Below, one piece after another: positions 38,805 to 47,472 of a DNA stretch of 64,000 bases. Both the position numbers and the translations under genes were made by a program. Each line of letters opens with the position of its first letter. Position 1 is the stretch's first letter. The notes under the pieces were generated by a model. That model was given only the letters and a program-made list of their open reading frames with translations. It was not told where the DNA came from and searched no databases. The DNA lies in NCBI GenBank assembly GCA_016791445.1, contig JAEUMP010000009.1, positions 39,952 through 103,951 of the forward strand, in the 5' to 3' direction. This DNA is from Hyphomonadaceae bacterium. GTDB lineage: Bacteria; Pseudomonadota; Alphaproteobacteria; Caulobacterales; Aquidulcibacteraceae.

Positions 38805-39583
38805 GGCTTCTTCGGCGGCGCGCCGCCGAGCAGTCCCTTGAACGCGTGTCGGGTTTCGAGATGGGTGAGGTCCATGTGCAGCGGCGTCACCGAAATACGG
38901 CCTTCATAGATGGCGCGCAGGTCGGTGCCTTCCGGCGGGTCGGACAGCGTGCCCTTGAAGCCGAACCAGTAATAGGCGTTGCCGCGCAGATCGGTGCGCT
39001 TGTCGGAATAGATGATGTTGTGGTCGCGCCGGCCCTGCACGGTGACTTCCACCGCCGTCACGTCGGCGATCTCGCGGTCGGGAAAATTCACGTTCATCAC
39101 CACGTCGCGGGGCCAGCCGTGCTCCATGAGTTTCGCCACGACGCCGGGGCCATAGTGCTCGGCGGTTTCCCAGGGGATCGGCGTGTCCGGCGTGCGAAAG
39201 CCGCGCGCCTGCGAGAGCGCAATGGACGGAATGCCGATCTGCACCCCCTGCATGGCGCCGGCGATGGTGCCGGACATTGTGACGTCCTCTGCGAGATTCT
39301 GCCCGCGATTGACGCCCGAAAGCACATAGTCCGGCGGACCGTCCATCAGGTCATGCACGCCGAGCAGCACGCAGTCCGTCGGCGTGCCGGTGATCGCATA
39401 ACGCTTCGGGCCCGCCTCGCGCACACGGATCGGCGCCGACAACGTCAGCGCGCGCGAGGCGCCTGACTGCTCCGACTCCGGAGCCACGATCCAGACGTCA
39501 TCGGTGAAGAGCCGCGCGATCTTTTCGAGCACCTCAAGTCCCGGCGCGTGGATGCCGTCATCGTTCGTACACAGGATGCGCAT
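38801..39583 (-). CDS. surE: 5'/3'-nucleotidase SurE
   Basis: 260 residues with the SurE active site: [14 protein letters not shown] with metal-binding Asp8-Asp9, [14 protein letters not shown] near 40, and [19 protein letters not shown]. It is a metal-dependent nucleoside monophosphatase of the stationary phase. Overlap with pcm by ATGA indicates co-translation. The block surE-pcm-(DUF815)-yajC-secDF is the usual alphaproteobacterial order. Confidence 0.95.
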   Translation of the reverse strand: MRILCTNDDGIHAPGLEVLEKIARLFTDDVWIVAPESEQSGASRALTLSAPIRVREAGPKRYAITGTPTDCVLLGVHDLMDGPPDYVLSGVNRGQNLAEDVTMSGTIAGAMQGVQIGIPSIALSQARGFRTPDTPIPWETAEHYGPGVVAKLMEHGWPRDVVMNVNFPDREIADVTAVEVTVQGRRDHNIIYSDKRTDLRGNAYYWFGFKGTLSDPPEGTDLRAIYEGRISVTPLHMDLTHLETRHAFKGLLGGAPPKKP

Positions 39584-39654
39584 GGAGCCTCGGAGGTCGC
39601 GGAAATCGGGGAGCGCTTAGCACCCCCGCCACGCCCGCGCGAGGCGTGCGGGCG

Positions 39655-40083
39655 TCAGGCGGCCTTCTTCTCCGGCCAGGCGCCGATGATCGCACCCGCA
39701 ACCAGCGCGCCAGCGAGGACGTGCAGGCTGTCCATGATCAGAAGACCCACCGGCTCCGGACCGTAGACGAAGGCGTACATCCGGCTCGCGACGAGAAAGC
39801 ACACCCCGACCCACAACCCCGTGCCGAGCCCCGCCGTCAGGCTCCGTTCGCCACGCCAGCCGATGACCTTGGCCATCCCGAACGCGACGAGCAGCGGCAT
39901 CACCGGCGAGAGCGCCATGCGCCATTCCTTGCCGGCGAAGATCGTGGCCATGTTGTCCTTGGTGTAGCCGTGGAAACCCTGCCACATCTCGCTGAACACC
40001 AGCCCGTAGATCAGGAAGCCGATGAAATAGATGGCGACCGCCGCCGCCAGCACCGCCCAGATGCTCTGTCCGCCGACACGCAT
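39655..40083 (-). CDS. DUF1761 membrane protein
   Basis: 142 residues from an ATG at 40083. Four membrane segments (SIWAVLAAAVAIYFIGFLIY, SPVMPLLVAFGMAKVIG, TGLWVGVCFLVASRMYAFVY, LHVLAGALVAGAIIGAW) and the general layout of the DUF1761 family are visible. Function is unknown. The neighbours give no clue. The gene is divergent from the RluA-family gene at 40234. Confidence 0.72.
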   Translation of the reverse strand: MRVGGQSIWAVLAAAVAIYFIGFLIYGLVFSEMWQGFHGYTKDNMATIFAGKEWRMALSPVMPLLVAFGMAKVIGWRGERSLTAGLGTGLWVGVCFLVASRMYAFVYGPEPVGLLIMDSLHVLAGALVAGAIIGAWPEKKAA

Positions 40084-40233
40084 GATGCCTCTCCCGTCCG
40101 TCCCGCGCCGCCTTGCCGACGGTCGCCTTGAGGACCGAACTAGGCGCGGCTTCGCCCGGTCTGTCCACATCGACCGCGACGCAGGCGAAATTCCACGCGA
40201 CGGCGCACGCGGCGGCGTGCGACAAGCCGGCCC

Positions 40234-41022
40234 GTGTCCCGCGATCCGCGCGCCCCCGGCTTCATCCCCACCTTCGGCAAGGACGCCGACCCGCGCGCAT
40301 TCCTCATCCATGAGGACGCGCAGATGCTGGTGTTCGACAAGCCGGCGGGACTGTCCGTGCAGGGCGGGTCGGGGATCGAAGTGTCGCTCGACGACATGCT
40401 CGCGCAGTTCAAGGACAGGAAGGGCCGCCAGCCCCGCCTCGCGCACCGGCTCGACCGCGAGACCTCCGGCGCCATCGTCGCCGGGCGTACGCCGTCGGCG
40501 ATCACGGCGCTGAACACGGCCTTCGCCGAACGCACGACGGAAAAGACCTATCTCGCCATTGTCTGTGGCGGCGCCCCGGAACCTGCGGAAGGGCTGATCG
40601 ACACACGGCTCGTGAAGACGAAAGTGCGCGGCGTCGATCTTGTCCGCGCGGCGCGGGAGGGTGAAACCCCCTCCTGGAACGCCGAAACCGCCTATCGCAC
40701 GCTGGCCGCCACCGAGACCGCCGCGCTCGTCGAGGCGCGGCCACAGACGGGGCGCATGCACCAGATCCGCGCGCATCTCGGGCTCATGGGCCGGCCCATT
40801 GCGGGCGACGGGAAATATGGCGGGCTCTTCACGCTCGGCGGCGCGACGACGCCACACCTCCTGCTGCACGCCGCCGCCCTGACGCTGCCGCACCCGGCCG
40901 GCGGGACATTGACGATCAACGTGCGCCCGCCGGCACTCTTCCGCGAAACCGCCGAAAGGCTCGGCCTCGGAACCGCCTTGCCGTCTGGCGATACCTTCAT
41001 CAAACACGACCAAGGAGGATGA
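40234..41022 (+). CDS. RluA-family pseudouridine synthase (no S4 domain)
   Basis: 262 residues, GTG start at 40234. LVFDKPAGLSVQGG and the catalytic HRLDRETSG (Asp74) are followed by RTTEKTYLAIVCG and ARPQTGRMHQIRAHL. These are RluA-family hallmarks. The N-terminus lacks the S4 RNA-binding domain present in the related gene at 42587. It modifies uridine in rRNA or tRNA, target unknown. Two paralogues lying 2 kb apart suggest distinct targets. It precedes the lipoprotein gene by 4 bases. Confidence 0.9.
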   Translation: MSRDPRAPGFIPTFGKDADPRAFLIHEDAQMLVFDKPAGLSVQGGSGIEVSLDDMLAQFKDRKGRQPRLAHRLDRETSGAIVAGRTPSAITALNTAFAERTTEKTYLAIVCGGAPEPAEGLIDTRLVKTKVRGVDLVRAAREGETPSWNAETAYRTLAATETAALVEARPQTGRMHQIRAHLGLMGRPIAGDGKYGGLFTLGGATTPHLLLHAAALTLPHPAGGTLTINVRPPALFRETAERLGLGTALPSGDTFIKHDQGG

Positions 41023-41026
41023 CCTG

Positions 41027-41506
41027 ATGATCCGTACTTTCGCCGCGCTGCTCCTCGCGGCCGCGCTCGCCGCCTGCGCCAGCACCGCCCCTTATGGCGC
41101 CGCGACCAAACCCAACGGCCCCGGCTATTCGGAAATGCGCATCGAAAACGACCGCTACCGCGTCAGCTATCGCGGCGGCGCGAACGCCGAGGAAGCCAAC
41201 AACCGGGCGCTCTACCGCGCCGCCGAACTGGCCGTGCAGCAGGGCTATGACTGGTTCATCGTCGATCAGCGCGTCGTCGAGCCCGGCCAACGCAGCGGCC
41301 CCAGCTTCTCCGTCGGCGTCGGCGGCGGCAGCTACGGGCGCAACACGTCCGTAGGCGTGGGCACCAGCGTCGGCATCCCGATCGGCGGCGGCGCCAAGGC
41401 CGACGCCTCCCTCGAAGCGCGTTTCGGCAAAGGCCCGAAGCCGGCGGACGCCAACGCCTACGATGCGCGCCAGATCATGCAGAGCCTCCGCCCGACCAGC
41501 GGTTGA
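41027..41506 (+). CDS. CC0125/CC1285-family lipoprotein
   Basis: 159 residues with a lipoprotein signal (FAALLLAAALAAC, Cys17). The mature region GPGYSEMRIENDRYRVSYRG, then ALYRAAELAVQQGYDWFIV, is the family pattern of this alphaproteobacterial lipoprotein. A Gly/Ser-rich segment (SVGVGGGSYGRNTSVGVGTS) follows. Function is unknown. Its stop overlaps a TTG start of the next gene (TTGA), and the RluA-family gene is 4 bases upstream, so the three are probably co-transcribed. Confidence 0.82.
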   Translation: MIRTFAALLLAAALAACASTAPYGAATKPNGPGYSEMRIENDRYRVSYRGGANAEEANNRALYRAAELAVQQGYDWFIVDQRVVEPGQRSGPSFSVGVGGGSYGRNTSVGVGTSVGIPIGGGAKADASLEARFGKGPKPADANAYDARQIMQSLRPTSG

Positions 41507-42183
41507 GAAACGCGCGCCGTCTCCTGTTCGTGCTGGCCGTGCTCTGCACGGCTGGTTGCGGACCGCGCCCTGTTGAAGACACCACTTCCGCAAGCGCCGC
41601 GGGGTTGGTGCGCCTGCCTTGCCGCGCGGAGGTCAATCTGAAGGCCGCGCATTCGAACTACTGCACGCTGGACCGCAACTGGGTGACGCCCGATGCGCAA
41701 GCCGTCATGCGCGACGCGGCCGCCCAAGTCGCGGCTGCGCATCCCGGCGCGGTCGTGCATTACATGGAGGCGTCCTGGCCATCGGCGCAGCGTCCCATGC
41801 CGCCGCACCTCAGCCATGGCGACGGACGTCAGATCGATGTCGCTCTGTTCTACGAGACATCGAAGGCAGCGCCACTGCCCCGTCCGCCGACACCCTCCGG
41901 CTACTATGCGTTCGAGCCCATGCGTGACGGGGACTTCGATCCCTGCGTCGGCGTCAAACGTCCCGGCAACAACCGGTCACCGCCCGCGGACCGCAACTGG
42001 CGTCTCGATGAAGAACGCACCCGGACGCTCATTGCGGCCCTGCTTGCGGACAACCGCGTGCGTCGCCTCCTTCTGGAACCGCACCTCAAAGCACGGCTCG
42101 GATTCGCCAATGAGGCGCGCATTCGCTTTCCAGGCTGCAACACCCTGCGTCACGACGGGCATGTGCACGTCGACGTGCGGTGA
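41503..42183 (+). CDS. Putative M15/M74-like (MepA-type) murein peptidase lipoprotein
   Basis: 226 residues, TTG start overlapping the previous stop. A lipobox (LCTAGC, Cys19) predicts membrane anchoring. The fold is suggested by PHLSHGDGRQIDVALFY with His and Asp spaced as zinc ligands, and by the terminal FPGCNTLRHDGHVHVDVR whose histidines complete the site, as in MepA-type murein endopeptidases. Overall similarity is limited to these motifs. If active, it would cut peptidoglycan cross-links. Confidence 0.65.
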   Translation: MRNARRLLFVLAVLCTAGCGPRPVEDTTSASAAGLVRLPCRAEVNLKAAHSNYCTLDRNWVTPDAQAVMRDAAAQVAAAHPGAVVHYMEASWPSAQRPMPPHLSHGDGRQIDVALFYETSKAAPLPRPPTPSGYYAFEPMRDGDFDPCVGVKRPGNNRSPPADRNWRLDEERTRTLIAALLADNRVRRLLLEPHLKARLGFANEARIRFPGCNTLRHDGHVHVDVR

Positions 42184-42227
42184 TAGCGCCCCTCGCGGTT
42201 GCGCCGAAAACGCTCTACGAAGCCGCC

Positions 42228-42590
42228 ATGCGTGAATTTCTTCTTGTGGCGCTGGGCGGCGCGCTCGGCGCGAGCGGCCGTTTCGGGGTCAATCTTCTGG
42301 CGCCGTGGGGCGGGACCGGCGTGCCGTGGGGGACGCTGGCGATCAACGCCGTCGGCGGCCTCGCCATGGGCCTCCTCTTCCATTTCGCGGCGGACAATCG
42401 CCCGCTTCTGCTCTTCGCCGGCATCGGCGTGCTCGGCGGCTTCACCACCTTCTCGGCATTCTCCATGGAAACCGTGCGCCTGATGCAGCGCGGCGATGTG
42501 GCGACAGCCGCGATCTACGTTGTGTTGTCGGTGATCCTGAGCGTCGGCGCTGCATTCGCGGGCTTCGCGGCCGCGCGGAGTTTCGCATGA
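42228..42590 (+). CDS. crcB: Fluoride ion channel CrcB (Fluc)
   Basis: 120 residues from an ATG at 42228; the frame opens earlier at a GTG (42180), but family length supports 42228. GGALGASGRFGVN, TLAINAVGGLAMGLLFHF and GVLGGFTTFSAFSMET are the Fluc family motifs, including the Asn and Phe residues of the pore and the GxTTFS stretch. Four membrane helices are present. It exports fluoride as a dual-topology dimer. The stop overlaps the next start by ATGA. Confidence 0.92.
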   Translation: MREFLLVALGGALGASGRFGVNLLAPWGGTGVPWGTLAINAVGGLAMGLLFHFAADNRPLLLFAGIGVLGGFTTFSAFSMETVRLMQRGDVATAAIYVVLSVILSVGAAFAGFAAARSFA

Positions 42591-43573
42591 AGGCCGTCGA
42601 GACCATCGTCATCGCGGAGACGGAAGGCGAGGTGCGCCTCGACCGCTGGTTCCGACGCCGCTTTCCACATCTGACGCAAGGCCAGATCGGCAAGATGATC
42701 CGCACCGGTCAGGTGCGCGTCGACGGCGCGCGCGCGAAGGAAAATGATCGCGTGCGTCCGGGGCAGACCGTGCGCGTGCCGCCGCTGCCGGAGGAAAAGG
42801 AACACGTCGTCCGCGACACGATCACCGAGGAGGAACGCCTCTTCGTGCAGGGGCTCGTCATCTACAAGGACGACGACCTGCTTGTACTGAACAAGCCTTC
42901 CGGTCTGCCGGTGCAAGGCGGCATGAAGACGGGCCGTCATCTCGATGCGCTGATGGACGGGCTCAAATTCGACTACGACGAAAAGCCGAAGCTCGTGCAT
43001 CGCCTCGACCGCGACACCTCGGGCTGTCTCGTGCTGGCGCGGACGCCGCGCGCAGCGGCGGCGCTGGCGAAATCGTTCAAGAGCCGCGAGACGACGAAGG
43101 TCTATTGGGCGGTCGTGCTTGGCTGTCCGCGCCCGGCGGAAGGCGAAATCCGCGGCTGGCTGAAGAAGGCGACCGGCCCGCTCGACGGCGATCGTGAAAT
43201 GGTGCGCCAGGCCAAGCACGGCGAAAAGGACGCGCTGTTCGCGATCACCGAATATGTGGCGATCTCGGAGGCCTATCCGCGCGCGGCGTGGATGGCGCTG
43301 AAGCCCGTCACCGGCCGCACGCACCAGCTGCGCTTCCACATGGCCGGCATCGGCCACGCGATCCTCGGCGATCCGAAATACAAATGCGACCGCGAAACGC
43401 CCGGCGCGCTCAGCGAGCGCCTGCACCTGCACGCCCGCGCCATAGAGATTCCGCACCCGGTGAAGGGCGTGGTTAAGGTGGTGGCGCCCCTGCCGCCGCA
43501 CATGAAGAAGACCTTCAACGCGTTCGGCTTCGAGGAGGGCGACGCGAAGGATCCCTTTAGGGCGCTGAAATAG
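42587..43573 (+). CDS. RluC-like pseudouridine synthase with S4 domain
   Basis: 328 residues, start overlapping the crcB stop. An S4 domain occupies about 15-75 (VRLDRWFRRRFPHLTQGQIG), followed by the catalytic HRLDRDTSG (Asp about 144) and GRTHQLRFHMAGIG. It resembles RluC/RluD, which modify 23S rRNA, though the exact site cannot be assigned. The crcB-rluC coupling is conserved in alphaproteobacteria. Confidence 0.92.
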   Translation: MKAVETIVIAETEGEVRLDRWFRRRFPHLTQGQIGKMIRTGQVRVDGARAKENDRVRPGQTVRVPPLPEEKEHVVRDTITEEERLFVQGLVIYKDDDLLVLNKPSGLPVQGGMKTGRHLDALMDGLKFDYDEKPKLVHRLDRDTSGCLVLARTPRAAAALAKSFKSRETTKVYWAVVLGCPRPAEGEIRGWLKKATGPLDGDREMVRQAKHGEKDALFAITEYVAISEAYPRAAWMALKPVTGRTHQLRFHMAGIGHAILGDPKYKCDRETPGALSERLHLHARAIEIPHPVKGVVKVVAPLPPHMKKTFNAFGFEEGDAKDPFRALK

Positions 43574-43576
43574 CGA

Positions 43577-43957
43577 CTACTCGCACGCGACGCCGTTTCG
43601 GTCGGCGTCATGGTGGCGCCAGTAGCCGGGCTGGCGCATGTGCGCCTTGTCGACGCCGAGATAGTGCGCGAAGGCGCAATGCGGGGCGGCGGCGAAATGC
43701 TTGGCGCCGAGAACGGGGTCGCTGTAGCCGAGCATGATCAGGCCGAAGCCCGTGGCCCCGCCGACCGCGCCCGCAAAGAGCGCGACGCGAAGCAACCGGC
43801 CCAGTTCGTTGAACAGGCCGCGCACCGCAGAAGCGAGCATGGCGCCGAAGGCGGCAAGCCGCCCGCCCTTCGATACCGCCTTGAAGTTGTCGTGCACCGC
43901 TGCGAGCCGGTCTTCGGTCTCGGGCGCCTTGTAGGTCGCGCCGTTGTAAGCCGCCAT
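43577..43957 (-). CDS. Excalibur-domain membrane protein
   Basis: 126 residues. A soluble N-terminus and a membrane segment (VALFAGAVGGATGFGLIML) are followed by a C-terminal excalibur-like module: CAFAHYLGVDKAHMRQPGYW and HHDADRNGVACE, with paired Cys and the DxDxNG calcium loop. Such modules bind calcium and are usually extracellular. The role is unknown. It lies opposite and 3 bases from the end of the RluC-like gene, and it interrupts the usual rluC-HAD order together with the DUF805 gene. Confidence 0.72.
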   Translation of the reverse strand: MAAYNGATYKAPETEDRLAAVHDNFKAVSKGGRLAAFGAMLASAVRGLFNELGRLLRVALFAGAVGGATGFGLIMLGYSDPVLGAKHFAAAPHCAFAHYLGVDKAHMRQPGYWRHHDADRNGVACE

Positions 43958-44044
43958 CGTGTTCCGTCCCTGCCGAACGCACGACCATAGCGCGACTGCT
44001 CTAATGCGGCGCTAAGGAACAGGGTGAACGCGCGGCAGCGTTAA

Positions 44045-44530
44045 TCAACCGCCAAGGGGATCGGGGCCGTACCGGTTCTCGCCTTCTTGCCCCTGCAGAA
44101 AGAACACGATGATGAGCGCACGCAGCACCATCAGGCCCGCAAGCACGAGCGCCGCGATGGCGAGCAATTCGCCGATCTGTCCGCTGACGAAGCGATCGGC
44201 GTTGAACGCGAACCAAATGAGCCCGCCGAGCACGACCATCTTCCAGATCAGCATCAACCCGCCGAAGCCGCGGTCGTGCAGGCGCTTCAGGATCATCATG
44301 CCGGTCACCCACGGCACGAACAGCATCACCACAAGCAGGAGCGGCCCGCCGGCGATGTCGAGCGCCGGTTGCAGCGCGATCAGCTGAGGCGGCAGGACGA
44401 AAGCCTGCTTCGCCGCGAGCGCCTTGTCGCCGTACCAGGCGCCGGCGATGAGCGCGGCGAACGTCAGCAGATAGCCGAGCCAGAAGCCCCGGCGGCTCAC
44501 CCGCCCGAATGGCGACAGAAGAAAACCCAT
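44045..44530 (-). CDS. DUF805-family membrane protein
   Basis: 161 residues from the ATG at 44530. It starts LLSPFGRVSRRGFWLGYLL, the DUF805 signature, and has four membrane segments including LLLVVMLFVPWVTGMMILKR and the KRLHDRGFGGLMLIWKM loop. Function unknown. The frame is open further upstream but without homology. A divergent intergenic region (44531-44725) precedes the HAD gene. Confidence 0.78.
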   Translation of the reverse strand: MGFLLSPFGRVSRRGFWLGYLLTFAALIAGAWYGDKALAAKQAFVLPPQLIALQPALDIAGGPLLLVVMLFVPWVTGMMILKRLHDRGFGGLMLIWKMVVLGGLIWFAFNADRFVSGQIGELLAIAALVLAGLMVLRALIIVFFLQGQEGENRYGPDPLGG

Positions 44531-44725
44531 CCTACCCGTGCTCCCGTCCACCGTCGGCCCGTTAACCTCCGGACCACGAAACCGACCGAATCGCCCGCTA
44601 GGCCCGCGCTGCCCCCGATGGCCCAAAGACCCGTTTCACCGGCGCCTTCAACGACCTAGCTGACAACGCCGCCCCACAACCCTACCTGAACGCTCCCTCT
44701 CCGCCATGCAACGAAACTCACCCGG

Positions 44726-45391
44726 ATGACTGCAAAGCTCGCCGTATTCGATGTCGACGGCACCCTCGTCGACAGCCGCCGCTCCATCGCCGAGGCCATG
44801 GGGGCCGCGTTCCGCTCGTTGAACCTGCCGGCGCCGGGATACGACGAAACCCGCCGGATCGTGGGGCTTTCGCTTGAGCCGGCCATCGCGGTGCTGGCGC
44901 CGGCGCTGGAAAAGTCGCGCTATCCGGTGCTTGCGCAGGCCTACAAGGACGCTTTCATCGCCAACCGCGAGGCGGGCCTCATCGAGCCGCTCTACGACGG
45001 CGCGCGCGAAATCGTGATGCAGCTGCGGGCGGCCGGCTGGAAACTCGGCGTGGCCACCGGCAAGGCCCGGCGGGGCGTGGAGGTCTTCATCGAACGGCAC
45101 GGGTTCGAGGGGCTCTTCGACGCCGCCTTCTGCGCCGATGACGGCCCCGGCAAGCCCGATCCGCACATGCTCAATCTGGTCATCGAGGCCGTGGGCGCGA
45201 CGCCCGCCGACACCGTCATGATCGGCGACACGAGCTTCGACATGGCGATGGCGCGCGCGGCGGACTGCTATGCGCAGGGCGTGAGCTGGGGCTTCCACAC
45301 GATCGAGGAGATCCAGTCGGGGGGCGCGCACCACATCGCGGATGACTTCGCGACGCTGGACGGCGAACTCGTGCGCTGGGCGCGCGCCTGA
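44726..45391 (+). CDS. HAD-superfamily hydrolase, Gph-like
   Basis: 221 residues. Motif I is FDVDGTLVDS (nucleophile Asp9, Asp11), motif II GVATGK, motif III GKPDPHM and motif IV MIGDTSFDMAMA. The helical cap after motif I (IAEAMGAAFRSLNLPAPGYD) is of the phosphoglycolate phosphatase type. Substrate is not known. In many alphaproteobacteria this gene lies between rluC and the ATP12-family gene, as here. Confidence 0.9.
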   Translation: MTAKLAVFDVDGTLVDSRRSIAEAMGAAFRSLNLPAPGYDETRRIVGLSLEPAIAVLAPALEKSRYPVLAQAYKDAFIANREAGLIEPLYDGAREIVMQLRAAGWKLGVATGKARRGVEVFIERHGFEGLFDAAFCADDGPGKPDPHMLNLVIEAVGATPADTVMIGDTSFDMAMARAADCYAQGVSWGFHTIEEIQSGGAHHIADDFATLDGELVRWARA

Positions 45392-45428
45392 CCTAGACTC
45401 TCCGTGAGTTCCCTTGCGGGAGGAGAGC

Positions 45429-45959
45429 ATGCTGCGGTTCTTTCTGGGCGTCCTCGCGGGCGCGGTCCTCGCTTTCGGCTTCGTGCGCTTCGACCTCGCG
45501 CCGCCCGCATGGTTCGGCCTGCCCGACAGAGTGCGCGGCAATCTCGTTTCTGCGACTATCGAGGAGGACCTCTACGATCTGTCGCGCGCACCGGAAGCAC
45601 GCACGCGGGCGCTGGAGGTCTATTTCGCCAATCGGGCAGGCGACGCGGCGCGCCACGATGCGCAGGCCGGATCTCCGTTCCTCGAGAGCCTCTACCGACA
45701 GCGCGCCATGCGTGAAGCGCGCGACCTCGCGGCGCAATGGGACGCATTCGATGCGGTGCTGGGCCAGCCCGCCCTGCGCGAAGCGCTGGAGCGACGGCAT
45801 GGAACTAAAGATGCGGAGGCGCTGAAGCGCGCGCAGTTGTTCGCCGCGTATGAGGAGCGCGCGTTCCTGCGCCAGTGGTACGCCGCGCAGGGACGCACGA
45901 TAGACCCCGCGACGCTGCGCGACATGCTCGCCGATACGGCGAAGGACGCGCCGCGCTGA
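45429..45959 (+). CDS. Small anchored protein of unknown function
   Basis: 176 residues with GGGAGGAG just upstream of the ATG. An N-terminal hydrophobic segment (FFLGVLAGAVLAFGFVRF) is followed by a helical, charged domain (RTRALEVYFANRAG, RQRAMREARDLAAQWDAFDA). No family was recognised. It lies between the HAD and ATP12 genes, in a likely co-directional unit. No catalytic motif is seen. Confidence 0.65.
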   Translation: MLRFFLGVLAGAVLAFGFVRFDLAPPAWFGLPDRVRGNLVSATIEEDLYDLSRAPEARTRALEVYFANRAGDAARHDAQAGSPFLESLYRQRAMREARDLAAQWDAFDAVLGQPALREALERRHGTKDAEALKRAQLFAAYEERAFLRQWYAAQGRTIDPATLRDMLADTAKDAPR

Positions 45960-46005
45960 TGCGCGCGCTTGACGCCTGCGGGCCGGCGCGCGAGGCACGC
46001 GGCCC

Positions 46006-46725
46006 ATGACCACTGACGATCTCCACGCCCACAAGCGCTTCTACAAGGAAGCGACCGCAGCGCCGAAGGATGGCGGCGCGACGGTGCTCATTGACGGGCG
46101 GCAACTGCGGACGCCCGGCAAGACCGCGTTTCTCGCGCCGACATTGAAGCTCGCAGAAGCATGTGCGGCGGAGTGGCAGGCGCAGGGCGATGTCGTGCGC
46201 CCCGAGAGCATGCCGGTCACGCGGCTCGTGAACGTCGCCATCGATCACACGCCGCGCACGCGCGACCGCATCGTGGAGAGCATAGCGGGCTATGCGGCCA
46301 CCGATCTGGTGTGCCATCGCGCGGAGGCGCCGGAGTCCCTCGTGAAGCGTCAGGCCGACCGCTGGGATCCGCTGGTGGCGTGGGCGGCGACGACGTTGAA
46401 CGCCCCGCTGACGGTCGTTTCCGGCGTGATCGCAGCGGATCAGGCGCCGGAGGCGCGGGCGGGCTTCGAAGCGGCCGCGGCCGCGCACGACAACTTCAGC
46501 CTCACGGCACTGGCGCACGCCGTCGGCATGGCGGGTTCGGGCGTGATCGGCTTCGCGCTCGCTGCGGGACGGCTCGACGCGGTGGCGGCGTTCGAGGCGG
46601 CGAGTCTCGACGATCTCTGGCAGCTGGAAACCTGGGGCGAGGATCACGTCGCGCGGCAGCGCCTCGACAATCTCGAAGCGGAGTTTCTCGCGCTCGGCCG
46701 TTACTTCACGGCGCTGCGCGGCTGA
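46006..46725 (+). CDS. ATP12-family F1-ATPase assembly chaperone
   Basis: 239 residues. RFYKEATAAPKDGGATVLID and LRTPGKTAFLAPTLKLAEA at the N-terminus, then VNVAIDHTPRTRDRIVESI, WDPLVAWAATTLNAPL and the C-terminal DDLWQLETWGEDH are characteristic of ATP12. Homologues in mitochondria and alphaproteobacteria chaperone the alpha subunit during F1 assembly. It ends 10 bases from a convergent signal-peptidase-like gene. Confidence 0.9.
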   Translation: MTTDDLHAHKRFYKEATAAPKDGGATVLIDGRQLRTPGKTAFLAPTLKLAEACAAEWQAQGDVVRPESMPVTRLVNVAIDHTPRTRDRIVESIAGYAATDLVCHRAEAPESLVKRQADRWDPLVAWAATTLNAPLTVVSGVIAADQAPEARAGFEAAAAAHDNFSLTALAHAVGMAGSGVIGFALAAGRLDAVAAFEAASLDDLWQLETWGEDHVARQRLDNLEAEFLALGRYFTALRG

Positions 46726-46735
46726 GGCGCGGTTT

Positions 46736-47434
46736 TCAGTAAGGACGCATAACGTCGAGCATGGTCGGCAAGACGCGCTCGCGCCGCTCCACGTGGATGA
46801 GTTTGCCGGTGATCTGCGCCGCGCCGACATAGCCGAAGCCGCCCATCTCGAAGCGGCTGTCCACGGCGTTGTCGCGATGATCGCCGAGCACGAAGACGTG
46901 GCCGGACGGCACGACATAAGCCTGCGTATTGTCGCCGGGTATCGGAAAGGCTGGCCCGTCTGACGTTTCCCAGATGCTGTCGATGACCGGATAGGACACG
47001 CCGCCCGGCAGCGTCTCCGTCCGCAGATGGCCGACCTCCCGCATCCGGTCGCGCGTCGATGACCAGGGTTTGCCCAGCGCGCCATCCACCGTGGCGCCGT
47101 TCAGGACAAGCGCGCCGTCGACGACGCGCACCGTGTCGCCGCCGATGGCGACAACGCGGCTGACGAAATCCCTGTCGGGATGATCGCCGGGTCGGAACAC
47201 GATGATGTCGCCGCGCTGCGGCGTGCGCGCGCCGCGATAGGCGAACTTGTCGACGATGATGTAGTCGCCGGGCGTCAGCGCCGGCTGCATTGCGCCCGAC
47301 GGCACGCGGTATGGCTTGTAGACGACGCGCGCGCCGACCACGCCGAGCACCAGAAACGCCGACAGCGCCGCCAGAACGGCGATCGGCCACGGCATGTCGA
47401 GAAACTCGATGTCCTTCGATCTGTCGCGCGTCAT
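46736..47434 (-). CDS. Signal peptidase I-like pseudoenzyme (copy A)
   Basis: 232 residues with the S26 layout: one membrane helix ([20 protein letters not shown]), then box B RVPSGAMQPALTPGDYIIVDKF, box C TPQRGDIIVF, box D DRDFVSRVVAIGGD, and box E VFVLGDHRDNAVDSR. In active signal peptidase I, box B ends SM with a catalytic Ser; here it is Ala48 (GCA codon). Box D should have KR; here Ser92 (AGC) replaces the general-base Lys. The Ser/Lys dyad is therefore absent and peptidase activity is not expected. The rest of the protein is intact. The 5' end is nearly identical to copy B. Confidence 0.88.
   Translation of the reverse strand: MTRDRSKDIEFLDMPWPIAVLAALSAFLVLGVVGARVVYKPYRVPSGAMQPALTPGDYIIVDKFAYRGARTPQRGDIIVFRPGDHPDRDFVSRVVAIGGDTVRVVDGALVLNGATVDGALGKPWSSTRDRMREVGHLRTETLPGGVSYPVIDSIWETSDGPAFPIPGDNTQAYVVPSGHVFVLGDHRDNAVDSRFEMGGFGYVGAAQITGKLIHVERRERVLPTMLDVMRPY
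47368..47434. repeat. Direct repeat covering 5' ends of the two signal-peptidase-like genes
   Basis: Bases 47368-47434 match 48015-48081 with 2 differences in 67. The repeat covers the first 22 or so codons of both genes and ends at the ATG. The rest of the two genes diverges strongly. The second copy is at 48015-48081. This indicates a recent partial duplication or gene conversion of the 5' end. Confidence 0.9.
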
Positions 47435-47472
47435 GCGGCTCCCCCTGCCTCAGATCACTGTCCTCACTTCGG

